The position numbers were made by a program, and so were the translations under genes. DNA of 64,000 nucleotides from Streptomyces sp. NBC_00377 (GTDB lineage Bacteria > Actinomycetota > Actinomycetes > Streptomycetales > Streptomycetaceae), in contig NZ_CP107958.1 in the NCBI RefSeq assembly GCF_036075115.1, positions 868,001 through 932,000 of the forward strand, written 5' to 3'. This document shows positions 33,600-41,974 of the stretch, piece after piece. Every line of letters starts with the position of its first letter. The stretch's first letter is position 1. The notes below the pieces were generated by a model, which saw nothing but the letters and a program-made list of their open reading frames with translations, did no database searches and was not told the origin of the DNA.

Positions 33600-35069
33600 T
33601 CAGGTGAGGAACGTCTTGAGTTCGTGCACGAGCTTGTCGATGTGCCCGGAGATCACCGGGGTGCCGAGGGTCTTGAACCGTTCCCGGAACCAGGGGTTGA
33701 CCTCCTGCCGGCCCGAGCTGGTCACCGAGCCCACGGGGATGAACTTCACGCCGGAGCGGTGGACCTCCTCGATGCCCTCGAACAACGGCTGGGACCGGTC
33801 GAACTCGTAGAAGTCCGAGATCCACACCAGCACGGTGTTCTTCGGCTCGGTGATCTTCGGGCGGGCCATGGCCATGGCTACCGGGCCGTCGTTCCCGCCG
33901 CCCAGCTTGGTCCGCAGCAGCACCTCGAAGGGCTCGTTCACCCAGGGGGTGAGGTCGATGGCCCGGGTGTCGTAAGCGATCAGGTGCACGTCCACCTTGG
34001 GCAGACCGGCGAAGATCGACGCCAGGATGGTGCAGTTGACCATCGAGTCGACCATCGAGCCCGACTGGTCCACGACGACGACGAGCCGCTGCGGTGTCGT
34101 CCTGCGGGCGGTGTGGCGGTAGTAGAGGCGGTCGACGTAGAGGCGTTCCTCCTCGGGGCTGTAGTTGGTCAGGTTCTTCCAGACCGTGCGGTCGAGGTCG
34201 AGGTTGCGGTACACCCGCTTGGGCGGGACCGAGCGGTCCAGTGCGCCGACGGCGGCCTTCTCCACCTGGGTGCGCAGCACTTCGGCGACCTCGTCCACGA
34301 AACGGCGGATCAGCGCCTTGGCGTTGGAGAGGGCGACGCCGGAGAGGTTGTCCTTGTCCCGCAGCAACTGCTCGATCAGCGACATGCTCGGCGTGAGCCG
34401 CGCGGCGAGCTCGGCGTCGGCCAGCACTTCCCTGAGGTGCATGCGCCGCACGAGGTCCGCTTCGAGGGTGCCGAGCTCCGGGCCGAGCCCGCCGCCGTCG
34501 GATGCCGTGCCGCGACCGCCTCGCAGCTCCCCCGGCCGGCAGCCGAGCGCGCGCTCCAGCCAGCCGGCGTCGCTCTGCCACCGGGACAACTGCGCGGCGC
34601 TCACGGCTCCGGTGCCGGTGGAGAAGACGTTCAGCAGCACCTTGGACACGAGTGCCGCGCGCCGCACCTCCGCGGCACGATCGCGCCCGTCGCCGTCGCC
34701 GTCGCCGTCGGCGTCACCGTCGGCGGCGGCCTCGGCACGGGTATCGGTGCCGGCGTCACGACCGGCACCGGTGTCCGTACCACCGTTGCGCTCCGTGCGC
34801 TCCGTGCCGCCGTCGGTGTCGGCACCGGTCCCGGGAACCATCAGCCCGTCGAACTCCGCCGCCAGTCCCGGATGGCGCTGGACGAGGGTGTCGACGGAGG
34901 TCTGCGGGTCCAGAAGCGCGGGCGGCAGGCCGATGTCCTCGACGACGGCCAGGCTCGCCGCTTCCAGGCCGGCCTGCTCCTCCGGGTCGAAGAGGCGGGC
35001 CAGCAGCCGCCAGTAGAGGACCTGACGGCGGTTGTCGTCGGGGACGGCTCGCGGCATGGGCTCGGTCAT
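33600..35069 (-). CDS. VWA-domain protein (YehP-like)
   Basis: A 489-residue cytoplasmic protein. The helical N-terminal half includes DNRRQVLYWRLLARLFD and is interrupted by an acidic low-complexity insert (residues ~82-135, ending in (DG)n). The C-terminal ~160 residues form a von Willebrand A domain with an intact MIDAS: DQSGS (Asp ~334), the Thr-equivalent loop at RTKLGGGNDGP, and WISDFYE. MIDAS sites bind a metal and a ligand acidic residue, and in MoxR systems the VWA partner presents substrates to the ATPase. The ATG at 35069 overlaps the SWIM gene stop (ATGA), so the two are coupled. Confidence 0.92.
   Translation of the reverse strand: MTEPMPRAVPDDNRRQVLYWRLLARLFDPEEQAGLEAASLAVVEDIGLPPALLDPQTSVDTLVQRHPGLAAEFDGLMVPGTGADTDGGTERTERNGGTDTGAGRDAGTDTRAEAAADGDADGDGDGDGRDRAAEVRRAALVSKVLLNVFSTGTGAVSAAQLSRWQSDAGWLERALGCRPGELRGGRGTASDGGGLGPELGTLEADLVRRMHLREVLADAELAARLTPSMSLIEQLLRDKDNLSGVALSNAKALIRRFVDEVAEVLRTQVEKAAVGALDRSVPPKRVYRNLDLDRTVWKNLTNYSPEEERLYVDRLYYRHTARRTTPQRLVVVVDQSGSMVDSMVNCTILASIFAGLPKVDVHLIAYDTRAIDLTPWVNEPFEVLLRTKLGGGNDGPVAMAMARPKITEPKNTVLVWISDFYEFDRSQPLFEGIEEVHRSGVKFIPVGSVTSSGRQEVNPWFRERFKTLGTPVISGHIDKLVHELKTFLT
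34640..34830 (-). repeat. Asp/Gly/Thr low-complexity coding repeat
   Basis: Simple GAC-GGC type codon repeats (GCCGTC on the plus strand) encode an acidic linker inside the VWA protein. The tract is probably slippage-prone and variable between strains. Confidence 0.6.
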
Positions 35070-37102
35070 TTGCGCAGCAGCCTTCCCGCTCGCTCGCGCA
35101 GGACGGTCACGGCGTCGGTGGCGGCCTTCTCGGCCCGGGCGCCGGCTGTGTCGGTGGTGCCGCCGGCCCAGGCGCCCGCGTGGAGGGCGACGGCCTTCTT
35201 GCGCACCGTGGTCTCGACGGCGAGCGGCTGGAGGCGGAAGCCGTCGCCGTCCCAGCGCAGCAGGCCGACGCAGGCGCGGGAGGCAGCGACTGCCTCCGGG
35301 GTGAGCGGGCTCGCGGCCGGGATGCGGTCGGTGTCGACCGTGAACGCCCGACCGGCGGCGGTGAAGGTGAGCGTGCCGCCGTCCTGCGCGCTGTCGTATC
35401 CCTCCAGGAACACCGGCTCGGCGAGGCGCACGGGGTGGCGGTCCAGGGGCGCCGTGGGCAGGGCGGTGGCGGCCGGCAGGACGACGCGTGCGGTGGCGAG
35501 GGCGTCCGCGGCATCGCCCGCGCGCGCCCGGGTGTCGTCCCAGAGCAGGTCGCCCTCGTCGGTGAGGGGCATGGCGTCGAGGTCCATCGCCCGGCCTTCG
35601 CCGAGGGCGGTGAGCAGGGACAGGTGCGGCCGCAGCAGTTGCCAGACGCCCGCCGCGACGACGGTGTCCGGCTTGGGCGCCGAGACGCTCGCGCGGACCA
35701 GGCGGGGCGGGGTGCCGTCGGCGGGTTCGAGCACCGCGTGGACCTGGGCCTGCGCGGCGGTGGCGTGTTCGTGGAGGTCGACGCCGAGCGGCAGCAGACG
35801 GCCGCTGACGGTCGTGACGGCGGGCCGGTCGGCGGCGCCCGGCAGGGTCAGCAGCAGGGCGCGGGACCACAGGTCGCCCCAGCGGCGCGTGGGGATCCGC
35901 TCCAGGCTCGCGCCGGGGCAGGAGGCGGCGAGTTCGGCGGCGAAGCCGTCGAGCAGGGTGGCCAGGCGGCGCAGGCCGGGGTGGGGCAGCATCGCGGAGA
36001 CGATGGGCGCGGCGCCCCCGGCCAGTTCGTGGTCGATGCCCTGCCAGCCCGCGCGCGCGAGGTCGGACAGCCAGGTGCGGGCGGCCGCCGGCAGGTTCGT
36101 CGCAGGCCCCTCGCCGGGCGGCGCGGCTGTCCGCTCCTGGCGTCGGCGGCCGGTCACCTCGTCGGCGCCGACGGCGAGCGCGTCGTGCACGGCCCCGAGC
36201 AGGGCGGTGCGGGCGGCGGCGAGGGCGACGAAGTGGTCCTCGCCCGCTGCTCCGGTCGCGGCCTTCCCGGCGGCCTCGGCGACCCGGGCGGCGAGCGGGC
36301 TGCCGGCGACGGCGCGGGCGAGGACGGCGAGACCTTCCACCCGGTCGGGCCGGGGACGCAGCAGGCCGGCCACCAGGGTCCGGTCGAAGGCGTCGACCGC
36401 CTCCAGGGTGTCGCCCAGTCCCTCCACGGAAGCGTTGAGCGGGGCGGTCCGCTCCCCCGGGCCGGGGGCGGGCCCGCTCGTAGGAGTCTGCGGGTCGGCC
36501 GTCGCCCGGGTCGGCGGGAACCACTGGAGCTCCGGGACGGGAACGGTGACCGCGGGCAGTTCCAGGTAGGCCAGGTGGCGCAGGAACCGGCTGAAGACGG
36601 GTGCGGCGGCCGCCTTGCCGTCCTCCTGCGGCGGACGGGCGCCGGTCATCACGGCGGTCAGGGCGGCCGCGTCCGCTCCCTCCGGCTCGACGCGCAGATA
36701 GCGGGTGACACGGCCGGCCCCGTACTGGAGCACGGCCTCGGTGACCAGGGCGCGGATGTGGTTGCAGAACGAGCCCCGCGCGCCTCCGCAGGGTCGGTTG
36801 TTGTTGGTGCTGCACGCGAAGGCGTAGGTGCCGGCGGCGACCGACGAGACGTACACCCGTTCGATGTCCGAGCCGCTGGAGACCACGCCCTGGAGGCGTC
36901 CGTCGGCCAGTTCGACGAAGGGGACCTTGGCGAGCTTGCGCGGCCGTGCGGGCGGCACCACCCGGGCCGTACTCGAATTCTCCCAGTCGGACAACGGACC
37001 ATCTCCTTCGCGGCACAGGGCTTCGCACGCCGAATCGGCGCAGCACAGAGGGGGGTTGCCGGACCGGATCGGCTCGACGACGACGAACTTACCGGCGACC
37101 AC
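35066..37102 (-). CDS. SWIM zinc-finger protein (YehQ-like)
   Basis: About 678 residues and first gene of the operon. The N-terminal region has a Cys group (PPLCCADSACEALC) and then a SWIM-like element: FACSTNNN, RPCGG and SFCNHIRALV, the last giving the C-x-H pair. SWIM fingers bind nucleic acid or protein. The remaining ~500 residues are Ala/Leu-rich and without a recognised domain. The start is uncertain: GTG 37102 with GGACGG upstream is preferred, but the frame is open to 37219. The 138-bp gap to the divergent NB-ARC gene should hold promoters for both. Role in the complex is unknown. Confidence 0.82.
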   Translation of the reverse strand: MVAGKFVVVEPIRSGNPPLCCADSACEALCREGDGPLSDWENSSTARVVPPARPRKLAKVPFVELADGRLQGVVSSGSDIERVYVSSVAAGTYAFACSTNNNRPCGGARGSFCNHIRALVTEAVLQYGAGRVTRYLRVEPEGADAAALTAVMTGARPPQEDGKAAAAPVFSRFLRHLAYLELPAVTVPVPELQWFPPTRATADPQTPTSGPAPGPGERTAPLNASVEGLGDTLEAVDAFDRTLVAGLLRPRPDRVEGLAVLARAVAGSPLAARVAEAAGKAATGAAGEDHFVALAAARTALLGAVHDALAVGADEVTGRRRQERTAAPPGEGPATNLPAAARTWLSDLARAGWQGIDHELAGGAAPIVSAMLPHPGLRRLATLLDGFAAELAASCPGASLERIPTRRWGDLWSRALLLTLPGAADRPAVTTVSGRLLPLGVDLHEHATAAQAQVHAVLEPADGTPPRLVRASVSAPKPDTVVAAGVWQLLRPHLSLLTALGEGRAMDLDAMPLTDEGDLLWDDTRARAGDAADALATARVVLPAATALPTAPLDRHPVRLAEPVFLEGYDSAQDGGTLTFTAAGRAFTVDTDRIPAASPLTPEAVAASRACVGLLRWDGDGFRLQPLAVETTVRKKAVALHAGAWAGGTTDTAGARAEKAATDAVTVLRERAGRLLRK

Positions 37103-37177
37103 TGACAACGCCGTCCACGAGCGCGGAGGGCCCCGTCCGTATGACGGTCGGCGCGGGCCCGGGCCGCCGGGCTCTTC

Positions 37178-37183
37178 TAGAAT
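37178..37183 (+). promoter_or_regulatory. candidate -10 element TAGAAT upstream of the NB-ARC gene
   Basis: TAGAAT within TTCTAGAATTCC is the only clear -10-like hexamer in this GC-rich divergent gap. No good -35 is visible. A partial dyad CATGCTC...GAGCATG (about 37193-37220) overlaps the expected leader and could be an XRE operator. Confidence 0.35.
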
Positions 37184-37239
37184 TCCGGTGATCATGCTCG
37201 GGGGCGACGACGGGAGCATGCCGGCACGAAGGGGCGGGG

Positions 37240-39495
37240 TTGAGCGGGGAGCAGGCGGCGTTCGGAGCGCTGCTGCGGGAGTTTCGGCTGACCGCGTCGC
37301 AGACCATCGAAGGGCTGGCCGAGGCGTCGGGCGTGAGCGTGCGGGGCATCGGGGACCTGGAGCGCGGACGCCGGGCGGCGCCGCAGCGGCGGACGGTCGC
37401 CGCGCTCGCGGACGGGCTGGGCCTGGACGAGACGCTGCGGGAGCGGCTGCTCACGGCCGCGCGGGCCGGGCGCTGCGGCGGCTACAGCCCTGTGGGGGTA
37501 CGGGCGTTCCCGCGCGGCATCGACGACTTCGTCGGCCGGGAGGGGGAGCTGACGCGGCTGGCGGAGCTCGCGGAGCACGGGGAAGCCGCCCAGCCGGTCG
37601 TGGTCGCGGTGTCCGGGCCGCCGGGCACCGGCAAGACGACCCTGGCGCTCCAGGCGGCGCGCAATCTCGCCGACCGGTTTCCGGACGGGCAGCTGGTGCT
37701 GGACCTGAGCGGCACGGACGACGATCCGCCCGGTCCTGCCGAACTCGTGCTGCGTGTGCTGAAGGCCCTTCAGGTGGCCGACCGGGACCTTTCCCAGGCC
37801 GGTCCGCAGGGTCATCCGGCGCTGTACCGGCAGCTGTTGGCCGAGCGGCGCTGTCTGCTGGTCCTGGACAACGCGCGCGACGAGGGGCAGGTGCGTCCGC
37901 TGCTGCCGGCCGCGGGCGCCGGCATGGTGGTGGTGACGAGCCGTCGCATGCTGACCGGGCTGGACAGTGTGCACCGGGTGCAGCTCGGTGAGCTGAGGCC
38001 CGCCGAGGCCGCCGAGTTCCTGACCGGTCTGGTCGGAGCCGACCGGGCCGCCGCCGATCCGGGCGCCCTGCGCGAGGTCGCCGAGCGCTGCGGGCATCTG
38101 CCGCTCGCCCTGCGGGTGGCGGGCAACTGGCTGGCCACCAGGACGGGTTGGAGCGTGCGCCGGCTCGCGGACCGCCTCGCGGGCGAGGAACGGCGGCTGG
38201 ACGCGCTGGCCGCCGGGGACGTACGTGTGGCCGCCGCCTTCGACCTCTCCTACCGTCAGCTGACTCCCGCGGCCGCGCGGCTTTTCCGGCGTCTCGCCCT
38301 GGTCCCCGGCCAGGACACGGCGGCGCCGGGAGCCGCGCGGCTCACCGGGCAACCGGTGTTCGACACCGAGGACACCCTGGAGGAACTGGTCGAGACCGGG
38401 CTGCTGGGGACGGACGGGGACCGCTACCGCCTGCACGACCTGCTGCGGCTGTACGCCCGCGGCCGTCTGGAGGCGGAGGACGGCGTGCGCGAGGTGGAGG
38501 AGGCACGCACGGCGCTCCTGCGCTGGCTGCTGGAGACCGCGGTCGTTGCGGGCCGCTGGTTCGAGCCGGGCCACGGCGCTCCGCCGCCCGGCTGGCAGGG
38601 CACGGTGGATCTGTCGACGGCGGCCCGGGCCAGGGCGTGGCTCCAGGCGGAGGGCGCCAACTGGCTGGCCGCCCTGCGCGCGGCCGCGGCCGCCGGTGAG
38701 CACGCGACGGTGGTGGAGGTGGCGGAGGCCCTGCACTGGTTCTCCGACCAGTGGATCTTCTGGGGGCACTGGCCCGAGGTCTTCGGCACGGCAGCGCGGT
38801 GCGCGCTGGCGCTCGGCGATCCGTCATTGGAGGCCACCCAGCTCAACTACCACGCCTGGGCGCTCCTCGTGTGCGAACGCCGCCACCAGGACAGCCTGCT
38901 GCGGTCCGGCGAGGCACTGGCCGCCGCGGAGCGTGCGGGCGACGTCGGCCAGCAGGCCTGGGCCCACATGTACCAGGCCTGGGCGCTTCAGCAGCTCGAC
39001 GACCTCGGCCCCGCCGCCGAGCACCTGCACCACGCCGCCCGTCACTTCGAAACCGTCGGCGATCTGCACGGCGATCTCCAGGCCCGGCACGGACGGGCGA
39101 TCGTCCTGCAAAAGCTTGGCCTGACCGAGGAGGCGCGCCTGTTCTACCAGGACACGCTCGCCTTCCTCGAGCAGGTCAGCGACCGGCTGGAACCGCACAT
39201 CGCCGACATCACCCGGATCGGGCTGTACGCGGGCCTCGGCAGCAGCCTCGGCGTGCTGGAGCGCTGGCCGGAGGCGGTGGACCGGCTGACCGCCGCTGCC
39301 GCGATCTGCCGGGCGAGCGGCAACACGGCCCTGGAGAGCCGTCAGCTCGTCCAGCTCGGCAACGCACTGCTGGCCGCCGGCCGTCCGGCACAGGCGCGCG
39401 CGGCCTTCGTGCGCTGTGTCTCCCTCGGTGTCCATGCCGATCCGCGGCCCGTCGACGAGGCCCGCGCGCTCCTCGCCCGGCTCGACGCGTCCTGA
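37240..39495 (+). CDS. XRE-HTH / NB-ARC / TPR regulator (STAND NTPase)
   Basis: A 751-residue signal-transduction ATPase. Residues ~5-70 form an XRE helix-turn-helix (LREFRLTASQTIEGLAEASG, VSVRGIGDLERGRR). An NB-ARC domain follows with Walker A SGPPGTGKTTLAL (~125), Walker B CLLVLDNARD, the VVVTSRR sensor and the GLPL-like CGHLPLALRVAGNWL. The C-terminal ~350 residues are helical TPR-like repeats. STAND proteins stay monomeric until a ligand meets the repeat domain, then oligomerise. The TTG start is preceded by GAAGGGG. It is divergent from the SWIM/VWA/AAA+ operon, so it is a candidate regulator of it; control of distant genes is equally possible. Confidence 0.9.
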   Translation: MSGEQAAFGALLREFRLTASQTIEGLAEASGVSVRGIGDLERGRRAAPQRRTVAALADGLGLDETLRERLLTAARAGRCGGYSPVGVRAFPRGIDDFVGREGELTRLAELAEHGEAAQPVVVAVSGPPGTGKTTLALQAARNLADRFPDGQLVLDLSGTDDDPPGPAELVLRVLKALQVADRDLSQAGPQGHPALYRQLLAERRCLLVLDNARDEGQVRPLLPAAGAGMVVVTSRRMLTGLDSVHRVQLGELRPAEAAEFLTGLVGADRAAADPGALREVAERCGHLPLALRVAGNWLATRTGWSVRRLADRLAGEERRLDALAAGDVRVAAAFDLSYRQLTPAAARLFRRLALVPGQDTAAPGAARLTGQPVFDTEDTLEELVETGLLGTDGDRYRLHDLLRLYARGRLEAEDGVREVEEARTALLRWLLETAVVAGRWFEPGHGAPPPGWQGTVDLSTAARARAWLQAEGANWLAALRAAAAAGEHATVVEVAEALHWFSDQWIFWGHWPEVFGTAARCALALGDPSLEATQLNYHAWALLVCERRHQDSLLRSGEALAAAERAGDVGQQAWAHMYQAWALQQLDDLGPAAEHLHHAARHFETVGDLHGDLQARHGRAIVLQKLGLTEEARLFYQDTLAFLEQVSDRLEPHIADITRIGLYAGLGSSLGVLERWPEAVDRLTAAAAICRASGNTALESRQLVQLGNALLAAGRPAQARAAFVRCVSLGVHADPRPVDEARALLARLDAS

Positions 39496-39844
39496 CCCGC
39501 GCCCCGTCCCCGGTCCGCCGCGACACGGGGACGGGGGCGGGGCGGCACGCGCCGCCGACGGGCGAAGCCCCTCGCCGTGCCGCCCATCCTGCTCCCGGGC
39601 CCGCTCCGGTGTCTTGTCCCGCAGCGCACCGCACTGTTCTCCCAGCGCACAGCCGTACCGGCGCGCCGCGCCCTCCGGTCGTACCCGCGCGGTGCGTGTG
39701 TCCGGCGTACCGGCGCCGGGCGTGTTTCTGCCTGTCTCCTGCCTGGAGCCGGCCGCGGAGCGCTGCTTGGCTGGGGACGGCGGGGAGAACGGGCCGCCGT
39801 TCGCCCCTTCTCCCCCGCTTTCGCACAGATGAAGAGGAGAGCCA
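39496..39844. other. 349-bp intergenic region before the AraC gene
   Basis: It carries the NB-ARC terminator at its left end and presumably the AraC-family promoter at its right. No clear -35/-10 pair or convincing small gene was seen. Confidence 0.4.
39502..39536 (+). terminator. terminator after the NB-ARC gene
   Basis: CCCCGTCCCCG / CGGGGACGGGG, 11-bp stem with a 13-nt loop, starting 7 nt after the stop codon. Confidence 0.65.
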
Positions 39845-40825
39845 GTGACCCTGGTGCTGACGACTGCTTCCGTTCCCGACGGACAAAGACTCGCGTACTG
39901 GCGGGATGCGCTGGGCAGAGCGCTGGTGCCGATGGCGGTCACCGCGCGGCACGACGGCCCGTTCGAGGGCCGTGTCTCCGCCGAGCGGCTGGGGTGTCTG
40001 CGCATCGCCACGGTCGAGGCGGACGCGCAGCGCGTGAGCCGCACACCCGCGCACCTCACCGCGGCGGCCCCGGCCACGGCCGGGGACTTCGTGGCCGTCG
40101 GACTTCAGACGGCGGGTTCGGCCACCCTGGTCCAGGACGGCCGGCGGGCCTTCGCGGACGAGGGCGACCTCGTCGTCTACGACACGGGACGGCCGTACTC
40201 CCTGGACTTCCCGCGGCGCTTCGCCACCCGTGTGGTCCACATGCCCCGGCGGGCGCTGGGCCTTCGCGAGGAGGACCTGCGCCGGGTGACCGGGACCGTG
40301 ATCACCGGTACGGAGGGCTTCGGCGCCCTGCTGGTGAACTTCCTGACCTCGCTGACCGCCTCGGTCCCGCCCTGTGCCCCGGCCGTCGCGGCCAGGCTGG
40401 GCACGGGTGTGGTGGACCTCTTCGCCACTCTGGTCGACGCGCGGACCCGGGACGGCGCGGAGCCCGGGGCGAACCAGGGGGACCACCTGCTCCTGCGCGT
40501 CCGCGACCACATCGACCGCAACCTCGCCGACCCCGCTCTCTGCCCGCGGACCGTCGCGGCGGCGCACCACATCTCGGTGCGCTATCTGCACCGGCTGTTC
40601 GAGGGCGAGGGCGTCACGGTCGCCCGGCTGATCCAGCAGCGCCGTCTGGAGCGCTGCGCCCGGGAACTGCACCGGTCCGACGCCACGGCTTCCACGGTGT
40701 CGGCGATCGCCCAGCGCTGGGGTTTCGCCAACCCCGCCCACTTCAGCCGGGTCTTCCGCGCCGCCTACGGACGCTCCCCGCGCGAGTGGCGCGAGGGCCG
40801 CCACGAGCTCCTCCCGACCGGCTGA
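39845..40825 (+). CDS. AraC-family transcriptional regulator
   Basis: A 326-residue regulator. The N-terminal ~200 residues are an AraC-binding-like cupin domain of the FeaR/NhaR-type (RLAYWRDALGRAL, GDLVVYDTGRPYSLDFP). Residues ~225-320 hold two helix-turn-helix units: LCPRTVAAAHHISVRYLHRL, then VSAIAQRWGFANPAHFSRVF and AYGRSPREWR, all canonical. The GTG start has AAGAGGAGAG upstream. There is no obvious metabolic partner, as the downstream genes are convergent; its target is unknown. Confidence 0.93.
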   Translation: MTLVLTTASVPDGQRLAYWRDALGRALVPMAVTARHDGPFEGRVSAERLGCLRIATVEADAQRVSRTPAHLTAAAPATAGDFVAVGLQTAGSATLVQDGRRAFADEGDLVVYDTGRPYSLDFPRRFATRVVHMPRRALGLREEDLRRVTGTVITGTEGFGALLVNFLTSLTASVPPCAPAVAARLGTGVVDLFATLVDARTRDGAEPGANQGDHLLLRVRDHIDRNLADPALCPRTVAAAHHISVRYLHRLFEGEGVTVARLIQQRRLERCARELHRSDATASTVSAIAQRWGFANPAHFSRVFRAAYGRSPREWREGRHELLPTG

Positions 40826-40841
40826 CCCTGCCGGGTCACCG

Positions 40842-40870
40842 GCCGGCCCCCGTGCGGGTCGGGGGCCGGC
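40842..40870. terminator. bidirectional terminator downstream of AraC gene
   Basis: GCCGGCCCCCG / CGGGGGCCGGC, 11-bp stem with a 7-nt loop, between the convergent AraC and Ser-repeat genes. Confidence 0.75.
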
Positions 40871-40875
40871 TCACC

Positions 40876-41301
40876 TCATCTCGGGGCGCGGCTGCGGCCC
40901 GGTGCCCGGGTGCACAGCAGCACCGTCCCGGCGGCCATGACCGCCGCCGTGCCGATCGCGCAGACACCGCCCCGTGAGCGCCAGGACAGTACCGAGCCGG
41001 TCGAGTGCCCGGACAGCGCCGAACCCGCGCTGAGCCAGGAACCCGCGGACACGAAGGACACGGCGGATCCCACGGACCCCACGGACAGGAAGCTGCCGAC
41101 GGAGGCGATGGACAGGGAACTGCCCACGGAGCCGATGGAGAGGAACGAGTCCACGGAACCGATCGACAGCGCCGAGTTCTTCGACCACAGCGAACGCCAG
41201 GAGCCGTCGACTCCAGCCCTTCGGCTCGCCGCCCGCGCCGGCGTGCTCGTCCCGGATCTCGTGCTGGAAGCCGTGCTGGAACCCGTCATGCTCCGAATCA
41301 T
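40876..41301 (-). CDS. Ser-x-x tripeptide-repeat protein with C-terminal hydrophobic segment
   Basis: About 141 residues, not assigned to any named family. Residues ~43-111 consist of 23 consecutive triplets each beginning with Ser, organised as nine-residue blocks such as SFLSIGSVG and SFLSVGSVG. Then comes RGG and a hydrophobic stretch VCAIGTAAVMAAGTVLLC near the C-terminus, probably a membrane anchor. The N-terminus is Ser/Thr/Arg-rich. The strict three-residue period suggests an extended left-handed or solenoid fold, which is inference. The start is uncertain (ATG 41301 or 41289); no good ribosome site is seen. It follows the flavin reductase by 13 nt on the same strand. The opposite strand is also open, but its product (repeated PTDPTD, TEPMER) looks like the antisense of the repeat. 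Confidence 0.6.
   Translation of the reverse strand: MIRSMTGSSTASSTRSGTSTPARAASRRAGVDGSWRSLWSKNSALSIGSVDSFLSIGSVGSSLSIASVGSFLSVGSVGSAVSFVSAGSWLSAGSALSGHSTGSVLSWRSRGGVCAIGTAAVMAAGTVLLCTRAPGRSRAPR
40969..41175 (-). repeat. 27-bp coding repeats, Ser at every third codon
   Basis: About eight imperfect nine-codon units encode SxxSxxSxx. Units in the first half are more alike (SFLSIGSVG, SFLSVGSVG) than those near the C-terminal hydrophobic segment. Confidence 0.75.
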
Positions 41302-41314
41302 AGGAGCGAACCGG

Positions 41315-41923
41315 TCAGGACGGCGGCCAGTCGCGGTAGGCGATGCGGGCCCGGTCGTGGATCTCACCGACGGTGCCCCACTCGTTGCGGCCCAGCCGTG
41401 ACAGGGGCAGCAGACGCCTGATGTCGGGGTGTCCGTCCACGACGACGTCCTCGCGCACGGCGGCGTGCACGACCTCGCCGAGGACCAGGGTGGAGTTGCC
41501 GATGCGGAGCGTGGAGTGGAGCCGGCATTCCAGGGCCACGGGCGAGGCGGCCACGCGGGGCGGCTTCACCCGCAGGGAGGGCTCCCGCTCGATACCCACG
41601 GCGTCGAACTCGCCCTCGTGCGGGGGGAAGTCGGTGCCGGTGGCGTTGACCTCGTCGAAGAGCGGCTCGGACGCGAAGTTGACCACGAACTCGCCCGTGG
41701 CCTCGACGTTGCGCAGCGAGTCCTTGCGCCCGACGGAGGTGAACTGGACGATCGGGGGGTCGGTGCAGGCCACGGTGAAGAAGGAGTGCGGGGCGAGGTT
41801 GGCGGTCGTGCCGTCCGCCGCAAGGGTGGACACCCAGGCGATCGGCCGGGGTACGACGACGGCGGTGAGCAGCCGGTAGAAGGCTCCCGCGCCCAGGGTC
41901 CCGGGATCGTAGTCAACGCGCAT
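41315..41923 (-). CDS. flavin reductase family protein (FMN-binding split barrel)
   Basis: A 202-residue flavin-reductase-like protein. PRPIAWVSTLAADGTTANLAPHSFFTVACTDPPIVQF is the flavin-binding core, given here only as the region around residues 25-62. KDSLRNVEATGEFVVNF and the mid-domain SPVALECRLHS complete the fold. Such proteins reduce FMN or bind it in oxidoreductase or esterase-like roles. It lies 51 nt downstream of the Lrp/AsnC gene on the same strand, and may be co-transcribed with the aminotransferase and Lrp genes. Electron donor and partner are unknown. Confidence 0.9.
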   Translation of the reverse strand: MRVDYDPGTLGAGAFYRLLTAVVVPRPIAWVSTLAADGTTANLAPHSFFTVACTDPPIVQFTSVGRKDSLRNVEATGEFVVNFASEPLFDEVNATGTDFPPHEGEFDAVGIEREPSLRVKPPRVAASPVALECRLHSTLRIGNSTLVLGEVVHAAVREDVVVDGHPDIRRLLPLSRLGRNEWGTVGEIHDRARIAYRDWPPS

Positions 41924-41974
41924 GTCGGCCAGTTCTACCTGATGGGCGGCCCAGGGGCGGAATCGGGCCGCCTC

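Noticed and set aside
29642..39495. Confirmed antiphage defence island
   Set aside because: AAA+, VWA and STAND proteins appear in defence systems, but no nuclease, toxin, integrase or other defence gene is nearby and the operon looks chromosomal and codon-matched.
40910..41401. Plus-strand protein opposite the Ser-repeat gene
   Set aside because: Its repeats are the antisense reading of the SxxSxx codons, it lacks a ribosome site and it overlaps the end of the flavin reductase gene.
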